Shown here piece by piece: positions 7,133 through 18,529 of a stretch of DNA of 33,772 bases. The notes under the pieces were generated by a model. That model made no database searches and had not been told where the DNA came from. It saw only the letters and a program-made list of their open reading frames with translations. Location of the stretch: contig JAHELS010000046.1 of assembly GCA_024644085.1 (NCBI GenBank), positions 1-33,772 on the forward strand. Reading direction: 5' to 3'. Each line of letters opens with the position of its first letter. The first letter of the stretch is position 1. Both the position numbers and the translations under genes were made by a program. The DNA comes from Rhodopirellula sp. Its GTDB lineage: Bacteria > Planctomycetota > Planctomycetia > Pirellulales > Pirellulaceae.

Positions 7133-10010
7133 CGATATCGCTGGCGAGAATGGTGATCGCCAACTGTGTCCAGGCTGCGTGCTCGGCCGGGTCGAGCGAC
7201 GGATCGCGAGCGGCATCACCGATCTGCAGCAACGCTTCCGCGTCGGCGGTGGCACCTGCGTAACGACGTCGCAATTGATCGAGCAAGTGGACGCTGGCCT
7301 CGCGCTGGGCCTCGCTTGCATCGCGGCACGCCAGCATGCGGAACAGCCGATCGATTCTTGCGTCGTCTTTCTGATCAAACTGCATCAACCGCTGCGCCAG
7401 CGCCCGGGCCATCTCGACACGCTGGGTTTCGTTCAACATTCCGAGTGATTGCAACGGCGTATTGGTGCGAGATCGGCGCACACAACTCGATTCCCGATCC
7501 GGTGCATCGAAGAGCGTCATCATCGGATGCGGACTCGTCCGTTTCCAATAGACGTAAAGGCTGCGACGGTAGAGCGGAGTTCCCTTGTCCCGCGAATAAT
7601 CCTTCGTGTTGCTGCCGGGGTGCGCGAGCGCCGCCCACATACCGGCCGGCTGGTACGGCTTGACTCCCTCACCACCCATTTGCGTATCCAGTAGACCGCT
7701 CGCCCAAAGCCCAACATCACGCAACACCTCCGCGTCCATTCGATAACTCGAAGCCCGGGCGAGCAGGCGATTCTCCGGGTCGTCAATGTCGGTTCGCCAT
7801 GCCGAACGTTGGCGAAATGTACGGCTCGTTACCATCTCACGAAGCAACTGTTTCAAATTCCAACCGCTTTCATGCAGATCGACGGCGATCCAATCAAGCA
7901 ATTCGGGATGCGTCGGCTGGCCACCCTGCAATCCAAATTCCTCCGGCGTTCGAACCAAACCGCGCCCAAACGTCCTTTGCCAAATCCGATTCACCAGAAC
8001 ACGCGGTACCATTGGATGATCGGATGACGTCAGCCACCGAGCCAAAGCGAGCCGGTTGCGCGGCACACCTTCGGGCAATGGATTGAGCACCTTCAACACG
8101 TCCGGTGAAAGAGGATCACCGACGGGAAGATCGTATTCGCCGCGTTTGAGCATCCGCGTTGGTCGACTCTCGGTTAACTCGCGTGCGACCAGCGTCGTCG
8201 TAAAGTTTGCTTCCGCCTGGCCAATCGCATGTGCGAGTTCCGCAGCACGGCGTCGCTGATCCGGATCCCCAAGCGGCCCCTGCTCATCGGCGAGAATCCG
8301 CAGCTGCTGACGAACGCTCAACGATGACCAGTCTTTTGTTTTCGCCAGGGGATCCCAACGGTTATCGATCGTCACTTGAAGCTGCGACATGTTCGCGTGG
8401 CCATTGATCGCGATGCGTACCTGATGCTTGCCCGGCCAAAGGGTCAGCGGCAAGTGCACGGCCTGAAGGCCATTCTGTTTTTCGGCCGCGGGAACATTCG
8501 CATCGTCGAGCAAGAGGTACGATCCATCGGCGCCACCGAATGTGATGTCGATTGTTTGCTCGACGGGAACTTCCACCTCAAAAGCGACCCAAACCACCTG
8601 GTTCTCATTGGGAAGTTTGCCCCGGGCGTCGCGCTGCGAGATGATGCCCGGCAAACCCTTTGCTTCGCTCCACTGTGCGTCCGGAATTTGAGTTGTCGTT
8701 GCCGGCGGATTCGGATCGTCCGCGGGAACCGGCTTGCTGATTCGCCATTGACTCGTCGACCACTGCGATCGTTGTTGTGCAAAGCGAACGAGGCTTGCGA
8801 CATCCAATTCGGCGTCGGGCAATTTGGCAAGCAGCTGGTTACTTTCGGTCGTCAACGTTGTCCATTCATCCCACGCCGATTGATTCTCAGGCACGCGCGC
8901 CGTAGGCCCGTAGGTATAGGAGTTTCCGTCAAGCGCCGGCTCTGCGGTGTTGTTGAAAAACGCCAGTAGACGGTAGTACTCGGTCTGCTCGATGGGATCG
9001 TATTTGTGCGTGTGACATCGGGCGCAGGTCAGCGACAGCCCAAGGAATACGGTGCCAAGTGTCTCGACGCGGTCGAAGTTGTTCTTCATCTGAAATTCGT
9101 CAGCGATCGCGCCCCCTTCGCCGGTGCTTGGATTCAATCGCACGAAGCCGGTGGCGACTTGTTGGGCCAACGTCGGATTGGGTAACAGGTCGCCCGCCAA
9201 TTGCCAGGTAATGAAATCGTCCAGCGGCAAGTTCTCGTTCAGCGCACGAACGACCCAATCGCGATACGGATAGATCCCGCGCCGGTTATCCAGGTGTAAC
9301 CCGTGCGTATCACCGTATCGAACGGCATCGAGCCAATACCGTGCCTGGTGTTCGCCCAGCCGCGGGCTGGCAAGAAGCTCGTCGACAAGCCTGTCATAGG
9401 ACCCGTCGCTTTCATCCTTGAGGTACCGCTGCAATTGGTCCGGTTCCGGTGGCAGCCCGGTCAGCACCAGTGCAACACGCCGGGCGAGCGTAGCGCGATC
9501 TGCCGCGGGTGAGAAGTTGATGCCGGCCGCCGTTAGTTTCTCGCCGATGTAGGTGTCGATGGCCTGAGCGAGGCTGGGAAATCCCCGTTCCTTCTCAGGC
9601 AAAACGAATGCCCAGTGTTTTGCGTACATGCCCCCCTGCTTGACCCAGCGCGTGATCAGATCGCGCTCGGAAACCGAAAGCGGTTTGGCCGATTCCGGAG
9701 GCATGGGGTCATCTTCCGAGTGAATCCGCGCCAACAGTTCACTCTCGTCGGGATTCTCTGGATCGATGGCACGGTAGCCACCTCGGTCCTCGGTCGCCGC
9801 TTCAAACGAATCGAGACGGAAATCCGTTTCATCGATTTTGGTATCGGGACCGTGACAAACGAAACATTTCTCCGACAGGATTGGCAACACTTCGCGTGCG
9901 AAATCGATCTGCACCGGCACTGCGCCGTCGGCGCCGGCCGCAATGGACGTAACGGCGACGATCAACGGCGCAAGAATGACGTACTTGTTCAATCTGGTCA
10001 CGATGGACAA
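7116..10010 (-). CDS. PSCyt1-DUF1549-DUF1553 secreted haem-motif protein
   Basis: 964 residues from a TTG at 10010; a GTG at 10001 is also possible. It has a signal peptide (about 1-27) and then a planctomycete cytochrome C domain with CFVCH (Cys49, Cys52, His53) and 'MPPE' at 103-106, which may supply the Met ligand. DUF1549 follows (about 145-355), containing a second haem motif CARCH (329-333). A beta-sandwich-like insert covers about 425-553 ('FEVEVPVEQTIDITFGG', 'WPGKHQVRIAING'), and DUF1553 covers about 640-900. Proteins of this kind are a planctomycete hallmark. They are thought to be exported and perhaps tied to polysaccharide breakdown, but no reaction is established. Unlike most, this copy has no DUF1501 partner beside it. 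Its tail overlaps the convergent GNAT gene. Confidence 0.85.
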   Translation of the reverse strand: MSIVTRLNKYVILAPLIVAVTSIAAGADGAVPVQIDFAREVLPILSEKCFVCHGPDTKIDETDFRLDSFEAATEDRGGYRAIDPENPDESELLARIHSEDDPMPPESAKPLSVSERDLITRWVKQGGMYAKHWAFVLPEKERGFPSLAQAIDTYIGEKLTAAGINFSPAADRATLARRVALVLTGLPPEPDQLQRYLKDESDGSYDRLVDELLASPRLGEHQARYWLDAVRYGDTHGLHLDNRRGIYPYRDWVVRALNENLPLDDFITWQLAGDLLPNPTLAQQVATGFVRLNPSTGEGGAIADEFQMKNNFDRVETLGTVFLGLSLTCARCHTHKYDPIEQTEYYRLLAFFNNTAEPALDGNSYTYGPTARVPENQSAWDEWTTLTTESNQLLAKLPDAELDVASLVRFAQQRSQWSTSQWRISKPVPADDPNPPATTTQIPDAQWSEAKGLPGIISQRDARGKLPNENQVVWVAFEVEVPVEQTIDITFGGADGSYLLLDDANVPAAEKQNGLQAVHLPLTLWPGKHQVRIAINGHANMSQLQVTIDNRWDPLAKTKDWSSLSVRQQLRILADEQGPLGDPDQRRRAAELAHAIGQAEANFTTTLVARELTESRPTRMLKRGEYDLPVGDPLSPDVLKVLNPLPEGVPRNRLALARWLTSSDHPMVPRVLVNRIWQRTFGRGLVRTPEEFGLQGGQPTHPELLDWIAVDLHESGWNLKQLLREMVTSRTFRQRSAWRTDIDDPENRLLARASSYRMDAEVLRDVGLWASGLLDTQMGGEGVKPYQPAGMWAALAHPGSNTKDYSRDKGTPLYRRSLYVYWKRTSPHPMMTLFDAPDRESSCVRRSRTNTPLQSLGMLNETQRVEMARALAQRLMQFDQKDDARIDRLFRMLACRDASEAQREASVHLLDQLRRRYAGATADAEALLQIGDAARDPSLDPAEHAAWTQLAITILASDIAIVLY

Positions 10011-10315
10011 ATGCGATGGGATTGGAGGAGACTACCGGGTCAGGCCGCATTGTAGTCGACCCTTGCGGTCTGTTTCGATGGCCCGATTGGCTGGATCGGC
10101 TGCGATAAACGGGGTGCTTGGCGTTTTACTCTCTCGCCCCGCTGACACCTCCGCGGCGCTGACTTAGGATGTGGGAATTGGTCCACGCGGCGGCAAAGAC
10201 GTTGCCGAAGAAAGTCTCGTTGCCGATGGAAGTCTCCAAGGGCGACGATTTCAACGAGCGTCATCGCGACGTTCAGCGCGCTGTTTTTTCGGTCTCTCAC
10301 TACGCAGTCTTCATG
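10011..10315. other. Divergent intergenic region upstream of gcvP
   Basis: 305 bp lie between the TTG start of the leftward DUF1549 gene and the chosen gcvP start. I looked for a glycine riboswitch, which often precedes glycine-cleavage genes, and did not see its conserved core. No convincing promoter, terminator or RNA gene stands out. The gcvP frame stays open from an ATG at 10169, but the 49 extra residues do not resemble P-protein. Confidence 0.4.
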
Positions 10316-13303
10316 ATGAGCATTGCAACGAACGTGAACTCTTCTTCCTCGAATCGAACGGATCAGCAATTAAGCCGTGTGCTTGATTATGCCGATGGAT
10401 TTGCCAGACGACACATCGGGCCGACGGAGGAAGAAATCGATGTGATGCTTGCCGCCCTGGGATTCGATTCGCTCGATGCGCTGAGTGATGCAACAATCCC
10501 GGCCGACATACGGCTCGAACGCGAGCTTGACATTCCAGCACCGCGCGGGGAGCGAGAATTTCTGGAGGGGCTGAAGACGATCGCCGCGAAAAACAAGGTT
10601 TACCGATCGTGCATTGGAATGGGCTACACCGGGACCGTGACGCCTCCGGTGATCCTCCGAAACGTGATGGAAAACCCCGGTTGGTACACCCAGTACACCC
10701 CGTATCAGGCAGAGATCTCGCAAGGCCGGCTCGAGGCCCTGCTAAATTTCCAGACGATGATTGCCGACTTGACCGGATTGCCGCTGGCCGGTGCCAGTTT
10801 GCTTGATGAGGCCACCGCGGCGGCCGAGGCCATGTCGATGTGCAGCGAGATCGCTTCGCACAAGAAGAATGGTTTCTGGGTGAGTGACGATTGTCATCCG
10901 CAGACACTCGCGTTACTGCAAACAAGGGCGGACGGTCTGGGCATTGACTTGAAGATCGGGCCGATCGGAGAGATTGATTTTGCGCACGGTGAAGGGGGAC
11001 TGTGTGGGTTGCTAGTCCAATATCCGACAACGGACGGAAAGATCAATGACTATCGCGATGTAGCAGCGAGCGCGAAACAACACGGCTGTATGACCGTAGC
11101 AGCCGCCGACATCCTCGCGTTGACGTTGCTGAAACCGCCCGGCGAGTGGGGTGCCGACATTTGCGTCGGTAATGCCCAAAGATTTGGCGTACCAATGGGT
11201 CTCGGGGGCCCGCATGCCGCGTTCATTTCGACGCATGAAAAACATGCTCGTAAATTACCCGGGCGGATCATCGGTGTCTCGAAAGACGCGCAAGGTCAAC
11301 CCGCCCTGCGGATGGCAATTCAAACCCGCGAGCAACACATCCGGCGCGACAAGGCGACGAGCAATATTTGCACCGCCCAGGCATTGTTGGCCATCATCAA
11401 TTCGTTCTACGGAGTTTACCACGGGCCGGAGGGATTGAAGCAAATCGCACGGCGGACACAAGCCTACACGTGCGCGTTGGTGAAAGGACTGGCAAGGCTT
11501 GGTCACCATACTCTCGCCTCGGGGCCCGTCTTTGACACCATCCGAATCCGGCTGGGAAAGGGACGAACGCACGCGGCACGCCAGGTTGCCGATGCCGCCC
11601 GAGAGCGAAATATCAACCTCCGCGAGTATGACGACGGAACACTCGGCGTAACTCTCGACGAAACGGCGGACCGCGCGCTCGTTGCGGATTTATTGGCCGC
11701 GTTCAATTTTGGACATTACACCGGATTTGAAATCGAACAACTGCTCGAGGAAGCCGAGGGCGATGGGATGCTCGAGCTCGATGGATTGACTCGGCAAAGC
11801 GAATTCATGACGCACGAGGTATTCAATTCGTATCACAGCGAGACCCAGTTGCTGAGATACATCTTCAAGTTGATGAGCCGTGATTTGTCGTTGGCGCACA
11901 CCATGATTCCGCTCGGTTCGTGCACGATGAAACTCAATGGCACCAGCGAGATGATTCCGGTCACCTGGCCCGAGTTCGCGCACATGCATCCTTTCGCGCC
12001 GGATACACAGTGGCGCGGCTACACCCAAATGTTCCGCGAACTCGAACGCTGGTTGTGCGAGGTCACCGGGTACGACGCCGTCAGTTTGCAGCCAAACGCG
12101 GGTGCACAGGGAGAGTACGCCGGGTTGCTCGTCATCCGGGCCTACCATGAACACATGGCGCGAAACGAAGGCCGCGAGAACGTTCGGGACGTTTGTCTGA
12201 TTCCGACCTCGGCACACGGAACCAATCCGGCTTCGGCGGTGATGGCCGGCATGCGGGTGGTAGCTATCCAATGTGACGAGCGTGGCGACATCGACATGCA
12301 GGACCTGCGTGCCAAGGCAGCCGCGCACGCCGATCACTTGTCGGCCTTGATGATCACTTACCCGTCGACGCACGGCGTCTTCGAGCCGACGATTCGCGAA
12401 GTCTGCAGCGTGATCCACGAGCACGGCGGCCAGGTTTACCTGGACGGCGCGAACATGAATGCCCAGGTCGGACTGAGCAGTCCCGCCCGGTGTGGCGCCG
12501 ACGTCTGTCACTTGAATCTACACAAGACATTCTGCATTCCACACGGCGGCGGCGGACCGGGAATGGGACCGATTGGCGTCGCACCGCAGTTGGCGCCGTT
12601 TCTGCCGGGACACCCAGTCGAGCGTCCCGACACGGCGGGTGAGTTTTCAATCGGCCCCGTGTCAGCCGCGCCCTACGGCAGCCCTAGCATTTTGACGATC
12701 AGCTACGTTTACATCGGAATGATGGGTGCGTCCGGTTTGAAAAAGGCGACCCAAGTCGCAATTCTGAACGCGAACTACATGGCCCAAAAGTTGAGCCAGC
12801 ACTTTGACATCCTGTACACCGATGAAAGCGGACATGTTGCACATGAATTCATCGTGGATTGTCGCCACTTTGAGAAGTCAGCCGGTATAAAAATCGAGGA
12901 TGTCGCCAAGCGATTGATGGATTACGGTTTTCACGCGCCAACGATGTCGTGGCCGGTTCCCGGTACGTTGATGATCGAGCCGACCGAAAGTGAATCCAAA
13001 GAGGAACTCGATCGATTTTGCGACGCGATGATCGCAATCCGACATGAAATCCAGTCGATCGAAGCGGGCGAAATGGACCGGGACGATAACCCGCTACGAA
13101 ACTCGCCACACACGGTCCACGTGATCGGAAGCGACCAATGGGATCATCCCTACACTCGCCAGCAGGCGGCCTGGCCGACTCAGTGGCTCCGGGATGCCAA
13201 ATTCTGGCCTTCGGTGGGCCGGATCGATAATACGTACGGCGATCGGCATCTCGTTTGCGCGTGTCCTCCCATGAGCGAGTATCGTGACCAGGACTCGGAA
13301 TAG
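10316..13303 (+). CDS. gcvP: Glycine dehydrogenase (decarboxylating), P-protein of the glycine cleavage system
   Basis: 995 residues from the ATG at 10316 (MSIATNVN). The adjacent ATG at 10313 is possible too; the longer frame from 10169 would add residues unlike the family. The enzyme uses PLP to decarboxylate glycine and passes the aminomethyl group to lipoyl-GcvH. Recognisable parts are the N-terminal '[13 protein letters not shown]', the N-half '[16 protein letters not shown]' and '[21 protein letters not shown]', and in the C-half '[10 protein letters not shown]' and the PLP-lysine motif '[19 protein letters not shown]' with Lys737. It is the fused single-chain type, slightly longer than the usual 950-960 residues. 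gcvT, gcvH and lpd are not in the window, so the system is scattered. The next gene starts 86 bp downstream on the same strand. Confidence 0.97.
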   Translation: MSIATNVNSSSSNRTDQQLSRVLDYADGFARRHIGPTEEEIDVMLAALGFDSLDALSDATIPADIRLERELDIPAPRGEREFLEGLKTIAAKNKVYRSCIGMGYTGTVTPPVILRNVMENPGWYTQYTPYQAEISQGRLEALLNFQTMIADLTGLPLAGASLLDEATAAAEAMSMCSEIASHKKNGFWVSDDCHPQTLALLQTRADGLGIDLKIGPIGEIDFAHGEGGLCGLLVQYPTTDGKINDYRDVAASAKQHGCMTVAAADILALTLLKPPGEWGADICVGNAQRFGVPMGLGGPHAAFISTHEKHARKLPGRIIGVSKDAQGQPALRMAIQTREQHIRRDKATSNICTAQALLAIINSFYGVYHGPEGLKQIARRTQAYTCALVKGLARLGHHTLASGPVFDTIRIRLGKGRTHAARQVADAARERNINLREYDDGTLGVTLDETADRALVADLLAAFNFGHYTGFEIEQLLEEAEGDGMLELDGLTRQSEFMTHEVFNSYHSETQLLRYIFKLMSRDLSLAHTMIPLGSCTMKLNGTSEMIPVTWPEFAHMHPFAPDTQWRGYTQMFRELERWLCEVTGYDAVSLQPNAGAQGEYAGLLVIRAYHEHMARNEGRENVRDVCLIPTSAHGTNPASAVMAGMRVVAIQCDERGDIDMQDLRAKAAAHADHLSALMITYPSTHGVFEPTIREVCSVIHEHGGQVYLDGANMNAQVGLSSPARCGADVCHLNLHKTFCIPHGGGGPGMGPIGVAPQLAPFLPGHPVERPDTAGEFSIGPVSAAPYGSPSILTISYVYIGMMGASGLKKATQVAILNANYMAQKLSQHFDILYTDESGHVAHEFIVDCRHFEKSAGIKIEDVAKRLMDYGFHAPTMSWPVPGTLMIEPTESESKEELDRFCDAMIAIRHEIQSIEAGEMDRDDNPLRNSPHTVHVIGSDQWDHPYTRQQAAWPTQWLRDAKFWPSVGRIDNTYGDRHLVCACPPMSEYRDQDSE

Positions 13304-13389
13304 TCGGAATCGGCCGGGCAGAATTCGGATTCGATGTTAGAATGTGGGCCCGCCCGTTTACCCTCCTCTAACGTTTTCTGGTCTTTCAC

Positions 13390-16300
13390 GTGCTTCGTTT
13401 TCTGGCCCTCGTCTCCTTTGCGATCGCCTCGATTCCTCAGGCGATAGCCGAGACCGTTCAATTTGATCGGGACGTGCGACCGATCCTGTCGGACAAATGC
13501 TTCTTCTGTCACGGTCCCGACCGAAATCATCGGGAAGCCGACTTGCGTTTGGACCTCGAGGCGGAAGCGATGGCGGTGATCGTCCCCGGCAATGCGGGTG
13601 AGAGCGAATTGGTCGCTCGCATTACCACCACCGATTCCGATTCGCTGATGCCTCCGGCCGATTCGCACAAGAAACTTTCACCGTCGGAAATCGACGTTTT
13701 GACCCGATGGGTATCGCAAGGTGCAACGTGGACACAGCATTGGTCCTTCATCGCTCCGCAGCGGTCCCCCGTCCCGGAAACGACTGATCGCGGTGCGAAT
13801 TCAATCGACGCCTTCGTTGCCGCTCGCCTATCAGCACGGGGCCAAACTTTTTCACCACAAGCCGATCGCGAGAAGTTGATTCGCCGAGTGACGTTCGACT
13901 TGACTGGAATGCCGCCGACAATCGACGAGATCGACGCATTCCTCGCCGACACGTCGCACGACGCGTACGAAAAAGTCGTCGACCGGTTACTCGATTCGCC
14001 GCGCTATGGACAACGCATGGCGTTGGCGTGGCTCGACGCGGCGCGTTACGGCGATACCAGCGTTTACCACGCGGATGGACCGCGGGACATGTGGGCTTGG
14101 CGCGATGCAATCGTCGACGCGTACAACCGCAACATGCCGTTTGACGAGTTCTCGATCTGTCAGCTCGCGGGTGATTTGATTCCCGATGCGACGCTGGAGC
14201 AGAAGGTCCTTGCCGGATTCAACCGCAACAATGGGACCACGGACGAAGGCGGGGCGATCGCCGAGGAATACCGCGTCGAGTACGCGGTTGATCGCGTGAA
14301 AACGACTTCGACTCTCTGGTTGGGTTTGACAATGGAGTGTGCTCAATGTCACGACCACAAATATGATCCGATTTCGCACGAGGATTACTATCGCTTCTAT
14401 GCATTCTTTAACGTTAGCAGTGACGGCGGAATGCAAACGCGTAAAGGCAATGCCGAGCCGATGCTCGCGATCCCCGATCCGGACAAACAAAAACAGTTGC
14501 CGATCGCAACGCAGCGGCTCGCAGATGCCGAGACTCGCATGCAGGCGATCGCAGCGAATTGCCAGGATGAGCTCGATGCTTGGCTGACCAAGCAAAGTAA
14601 CGACGAATCGACGCCAACGACGCTCGAGAACTGCGTCGAACAGATCCCGTTGATCGAGGGAAGCGGCGATTCAGTCTCCGGCGTGATTCATCCCGCATCC
14701 CAGTACAAGATCCTTGGAAAAGTTCAATGGGTCAAATCACGCCAGGATTGGGGCCTGGCCTTCGACGGCAGCAACTATGTCGATCTCGGGAATCTCGGCG
14801 ACTTCGAGCGATCGGATTCTTTTTCGTATGGCGGTTGGGTCAAACCAAATAAAGGAGGCGGCGGACAGGGCGCGCTGTTGGCTCGAATGGACAACGCCAA
14901 CGACTACCGAGGATACGACCTCTTACTTGGCAACAGCGCTATCAGCGTCCATCTGATTCACAAATGGCCGGACAACGCCATCAAGGTCACATCAAAAAAG
15001 AAGCTGAAGCCTGAGAAGTGGCAGCACGTTTTCGTAACGTACGACGGATCCTCCAAGGCTGAAGGCATCAAGATCTATGTCGACGGCGAAATCTGGGATT
15101 GGAACATTGAACAAGATGGACTGAGCGAAACGATCAAGACCGAGAAGAGTTTGCTCGTCGGCAGCCGACATTCGGCGTCGCGGTTGAAAGGCACCGTCGA
15201 CGATGTCGAAATTTACAGCCGGATGCTCGAGCCGGATGAGATCCAAACACTTTCAAAGGCGACCCCGGTTCGTGCCCTGCTGGCGATCGATCGCGAATCC
15301 CGCACCGAGGAACAGAACGACTCCATCCGTCTGTATTACCTGGTCACCGAGAACAAGGAGTACCAGGAATTACAGTCGCAAACTGACTCGCTACGAAAGC
15401 AGATCGAGAATTTGAAGAAGCCGTTGACAACGGTGATGGTGATGGCCGACATGGAAAAGCCGCGAGAAACATTCGTTCTCAATCGCGGAGCTTATGATTC
15501 GCCGACCGACATAAAGGTCCAACCGGGAACGCTGTCGGTCTTGCCGCCGATGTCGTCCGAGGCGCCCGGAAATCGGCTCGGCTTGGCCCATTGGATCTTC
15601 CGCGATGACCATCCGCTGACGGCGCGAGTCACGGTAAACCGGTACTGGCAAATGTTGTTCGGAAACGGTCTCGTCTCGACCCCGGAGGATTTTGGGGCCC
15701 AAGGCGGATTTCCGTCACACCCGGAATTACTCGATTGGTTGGCGGTCGACTTCCGCGAAAGTGGATGGGACGTCAAACGTTTCTTGAAACAGATCGTTCT
15801 CTCTCGTACCTACCGGCAAAGCTCGCGCGCCACGGTCGATTCCTATCGCAGCGATCCTGAGAACCGGTTGCTCAGTCGCGGTCCACGTTTTCGTTTGCAG
15901 GGTGAATTCATCCGCGACAACGCACTTTTCATCAGCGGGTTGTTAACCGACACGTTCGGCGGACCAGGTGTGAAGCCCTACCAACCACCGGGACTTTGGG
16001 CCGAAGTCGGATTGGGTGGAAACCCGAAGTTTGTCCAGGATCACGGCGAAAAACTGTACCGGCGCAGCCTCTACACCTATTGGAAACGGTCCGCGCCGCC
16101 GCCGTCGATGCAGATTTTTGATGCACCGACGCGCGAAAAGTGCACGGTCCGCCGCGCCCGAACCAACACACCGCTTCAGGCGCTGGTGACATTGAACGAC
16201 ATCCAGTTTGTTGAAGCCTCGCGGCACTTCGCTCATCGAATGATGTCAGAGGGCGGGGATTCAGCCGACGACCGCATCGAATACGGTTTCCGTTTGGCGA

Positions 16301-16515
16301 CCGCGCGCAGGCCCGATTCGTCGGAAAGCACAGTCTTACTTGACGTGCTCGATGGAGCCATGTCGCGCTATAGCGGTGATGTCGAAGCAGCGAAGGCGTT
16401 GCTTGCCGTCGGTGAATCACCTCGTGACGAGACGCTCGATGCGGTGGATCATGCCGCCTGGACGATTGTCGCCAGCACCATTCTGAATCTTGATGAAACA
16501 TTAACCCGCGAATAA
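13390..16515 (+). CDS. PSCyt1-DUF1549-LamG-DUF1553 secreted haem-motif protein
   Basis: 1041 residues from a GTG at 13390, which opens straight into a signal peptide (about 1-20, cleaved near 'AIA-ET'). In order: a planctomycete cytochrome C domain with CFFCH (Cys37, Cys40, His41) and 'LMPP' at 87-90; DUF1549 (about 138-342) with a second haem motif CAQCH (317-321); a LamG/concanavalin-like domain (about 455-620; '[14 protein letters not shown]', '[11 protein letters not shown]', 'IKIYVDGE', '[11 protein letters not shown]'); a short coiled coil (about 655-680); and DUF1553 (about 710-1000) ending in the usual 'NLDETLTRE'. The LamG insert suggests carbohydrate binding at the cell surface or in the periplasm. 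It is followed after 17 bp by its usual partner, a DUF1501 protein, so the pair is probably one operon. The reaction is unknown. Confidence 0.9.
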   Translation: MLRFLALVSFAIASIPQAIAETVQFDRDVRPILSDKCFFCHGPDRNHREADLRLDLEAEAMAVIVPGNAGESELVARITTTDSDSLMPPADSHKKLSPSEIDVLTRWVSQGATWTQHWSFIAPQRSPVPETTDRGANSIDAFVAARLSARGQTFSPQADREKLIRRVTFDLTGMPPTIDEIDAFLADTSHDAYEKVVDRLLDSPRYGQRMALAWLDAARYGDTSVYHADGPRDMWAWRDAIVDAYNRNMPFDEFSICQLAGDLIPDATLEQKVLAGFNRNNGTTDEGGAIAEEYRVEYAVDRVKTTSTLWLGLTMECAQCHDHKYDPISHEDYYRFYAFFNVSSDGGMQTRKGNAEPMLAIPDPDKQKQLPIATQRLADAETRMQAIAANCQDELDAWLTKQSNDESTPTTLENCVEQIPLIEGSGDSVSGVIHPASQYKILGKVQWVKSRQDWGLAFDGSNYVDLGNLGDFERSDSFSYGGWVKPNKGGGGQGALLARMDNANDYRGYDLLLGNSAISVHLIHKWPDNAIKVTSKKKLKPEKWQHVFVTYDGSSKAEGIKIYVDGEIWDWNIEQDGLSETIKTEKSLLVGSRHSASRLKGTVDDVEIYSRMLEPDEIQTLSKATPVRALLAIDRESRTEEQNDSIRLYYLVTENKEYQELQSQTDSLRKQIENLKKPLTTVMVMADMEKPRETFVLNRGAYDSPTDIKVQPGTLSVLPPMSSEAPGNRLGLAHWIFRDDHPLTARVTVNRYWQMLFGNGLVSTPEDFGAQGGFPSHPELLDWLAVDFRESGWDVKRFLKQIVLSRTYRQSSRATVDSYRSDPENRLLSRGPRFRLQGEFIRDNALFISGLLTDTFGGPGVKPYQPPGLWAEVGLGGNPKFVQDHGEKLYRRSLYTYWKRSAPPPSMQIFDAPTREKCTVRRARTNTPLQALVTLNDIQFVEASRHFAHRMMSEGGDSADDRIEYGFRLATARRPDSSESTVLLDVLDGAMSRYSGDVEAAKALLAVGESPRDETLDAVDHAAWTIVASTILNLDETLTRE

Positions 16516-16532
16516 AGGGTAACGTCGGAACG

Positions 16533-17999
16533 ATGAATCCGATCGAAGAATACCAACGAACCATGACACGCCGCCAACTCCTTGCGAGAGGCCGAGGGTG
16601 TCTCGGCGCAGCCGCCTTGGCGACGTTGCTCCAGTCCGACAGCCGGTCGCATGCGAATTCGGTGCGGTCGGAATCGAATCCTGGTTTACCGGGACTGCCG
16701 CACTTTGCCCCGACGGCTAAGCGTGTGATCTACCTGTTCATGGCAGGCGGGCCGAGTCATATCGACATGTTTGATTACAAGCCGGTTCAACGAAAACTGC
16801 ACGGCACAGAGCTGCCCGATTCGGTTCGTAACGGACAGCGATTGACCGGAATGTCGAGTGGCCAGGATACCTTCCCCTGTGTCGCGCCGATGTTCAAGTT
16901 TGATCGCTACGGCGAGCGCGGAACCTGGGTGAACAGCGACTTGCTTCCGCACACTGCGTCGATCGTGGATGAAATGACGATCATCCGCACGATGAACACC
17001 GAGGCGATCAACCACGATCCCGCGATGACCTACATCAATACGGGAACGCAACAACTCGGCCGGCCGAGCATGGGTGCGTGGCTGAGTTACGGCTTGGGAA
17101 GCCCGAATGACAACTTGCCCGCGTACGTGACGATGATCTCGGTCGGAGCCAAACCGGGGCAAGCTCTGTTTTCGCGATTGTGGGGCAGCGGGTTCCTACC
17201 GTCCAAGCACCAGGGTGTTCAATTCCGCGGCGGCGGCGAGCCGGTGCTGTACCTGAGCAATCCCGCGGGAATCGACTCCGAGACGCGCCGAAAAATGCTT
17301 TCGGGGATCGCGGAACTCAACGAGAAACGGTTTGGTGCTGTCGGGGATCCCGAAATCCAAACCCGCATCGCACAGTACGAAATGGCGTATCGGATGCAGA
17401 CGTCGGTGCCCGATCTGATGGACACGTCATCCGAGTCCGAGGCGACATACGAAATGTATGGGCCTGACTCGAAAAAGCCGGGCACCTTTGCCGCCAATTG
17501 CATGCTTGCCCGGCGGCTTGCCGAACGGGGCGTTCCGTTCGTGCAACTTTTTCATCGTGGATGGGACCAGCACGGCAATCTGCCCAATGAATTGCGCCGC
17601 AATTGCAAAAGCGTCGATCAACCGGCGGTGGCACTGGTCAAAGATCTCAAGCAACGTGGGATGCTCGACGATACGGTCGTGATATTCGGTGGTGAATTCG
17701 GTCGCACGATCTACAGCCAGGGCAAGTTGACCGAAGACAATCACGGTCGCGACCATCACGGTCGATGCTTCAGCACCTGGATTGCCGGCGGCGGATTCAA
17801 AAAGGGATTTGACTACGGTTCAACCGATGACCACAGTTACAACATCGTTGAGGACCCCGTTCACATCAATGACTTCAATGCCACGATTCTTCACACGCTG
17901 GGGATCGATCACGAACGCTTTACGATCAAGTACCAAGGGCTCGATGCGCGTTTGACAGGCGTCGAGCGGGCTCGGGTCGTCAAGGAGGTACTGGTTTGA
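16533..17999 (+). CDS. DUF1501 protein, Tat-exported
   Basis: 488 residues from the ATG at 16533, 17 bp after the preceding stop. The N-terminus has a twin-arginine signal: 'TRRQLL' at residues 12-17 and a hydrophobic stretch ending near 'RSHA'. The body shows the DUF1501 pattern: '[20 protein letters not shown]', '[23 protein letters not shown]', '[14 protein letters not shown]', '[19 protein letters not shown]' and '[16 protein letters not shown]'. This is an alkaline phosphatase/sulfatase-like fold with likely metal-binding Asp/His residues. Tat export suggests folding, and perhaps cofactor or metal loading, in the cytoplasm. It is the standard partner of DUF1549/DUF1553 proteins, although its substrate is unknown. 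Its stop codon overlaps the TTG start of mogA. Confidence 0.92.
   Translation: MNPIEEYQRTMTRRQLLARGRGCLGAAALATLLQSDSRSHANSVRSESNPGLPGLPHFAPTAKRVIYLFMAGGPSHIDMFDYKPVQRKLHGTELPDSVRNGQRLTGMSSGQDTFPCVAPMFKFDRYGERGTWVNSDLLPHTASIVDEMTIIRTMNTEAINHDPAMTYINTGTQQLGRPSMGAWLSYGLGSPNDNLPAYVTMISVGAKPGQALFSRLWGSGFLPSKHQGVQFRGGGEPVLYLSNPAGIDSETRRKMLSGIAELNEKRFGAVGDPEIQTRIAQYEMAYRMQTSVPDLMDTSSESEATYEMYGPDSKKPGTFAANCMLARRLAERGVPFVQLFHRGWDQHGNLPNELRRNCKSVDQPAVALVKDLKQRGMLDDTVVIFGGEFGRTIYSQGKLTEDNHGRDHHGRCFSTWIAGGGFKKGFDYGSTDDHSYNIVEDPVHINDFNATILHTLGIDHERFTIKYQGLDARLTGVERARVVKEVLV
17982..17988 (+). promoter_or_regulatory. Strong Shine-Dalgarno for the TTG-started mogA
   Basis: AAGGAGG lies inside the last codons of the DUF1501 gene, seven bases before the TTG at 17996. 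It is one of the clearest ribosome-binding sites in the window, and it decides the unusual TTG start that overlaps the upstream stop codon (TTGA). Confidence 0.75.
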
Positions 18000-18529
18000 C
18001 GCTGGCAAGGATTGGAATTGTGACGGTGTCGGATCGCGCGAGCCGCGGCGAGTACGAAGATCGGGGTGGACCGGCTATCCGCGAGTACCTGAGCGAAGTT
18101 CTGACAAGCGACTGGGAACCGGTTTCGCGACTCATCTCGGACGACGAGTCGATTCTGCGTGAGACGTTAATTGAGCTGTGTGACACAGTCGGATGCCCTT
18201 TGGTCGTGACAACGGGAGGAACGGGACCGGCACAGCGCGATATCACGCCCGAAATCACCGAAGAGGTATGCGACAAAATGATGCCTGGGTTTGGTGAGCT
18301 GATGCGGAAGGTCTCGCTCGAGAAAGTTCCCACGGCGATTCTCTCGCGTCAAACCGCTGGCATTCGTCGAGGATCGTTGATCGTGAACCTGCCGGGCAAG
18401 CCGAGTGCGATCAGCGAGTGCCTCGATGCGGTTTTTCCAGCGATTCCCTACTGCATCGATTTGATCGGCGGCCCGATGATGACCACCGACGAAACGCGTC
18501 TTGTTGCGTTTCGCCCGAAACGATCATGA
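17996..18529 (+). CDS. mogA: Molybdopterin adenylyltransferase (MogA/MoaB family)
   Basis: 177 residues from a TTG at 17996, fixed by a strong ribosome-binding site seven bases upstream. Family features are '[20 protein letters not shown]' at the N-terminus, the nucleotide/molybdopterin loop '[19 protein letters not shown]' (near residues 63-81), 'PGFGELMRK', and '[18 protein letters not shown]' near the C-terminus. The enzyme adenylates molybdopterin before molybdenum insertion; MoaB-like members of the fold cannot be told apart with certainty by eye. The length is typical. It begins inside the DUF1501 stop codon, and its own stop overlaps the start of the next gene (ATGA), so the three genes are translationally coupled. 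No other molybdenum-cofactor gene or molybdoenzyme is in the window, which makes this placement odd. Confidence 0.93.
   Translation: MTLARIGIVTVSDRASRGEYEDRGGPAIREYLSEVLTSDWEPVSRLISDDESILRETLIELCDTVGCPLVVTTGGTGPAQRDITPEITEEVCDKMMPGFGELMRKVSLEKVPTAILSRQTAGIRRGSLIVNLPGKPSAISECLDAVFPAIPYCIDLIGGPMMTTDETRLVAFRPKRS

Noticed and set aside
7116..7140. Frameshifted C-terminus of the DUF1553 protein
   Set aside because: The end differs from the 'NLDETLTRE' of its paralogue, but no nearby frame restores that ending, so natural divergence is the simpler reading.
10169..10315. N-terminal extension of GcvP by 49 residues
   Set aside because: The frame is open, but the extra residues do not resemble P-protein, and the ATG at 10316 gives a normal start shortly before the conserved 'FARRHIGP'.
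10011..10315. Glycine riboswitch upstream of gcvP
   Set aside because: I searched for the conserved purine-rich core motifs of the glycine aptamer and could not find them.
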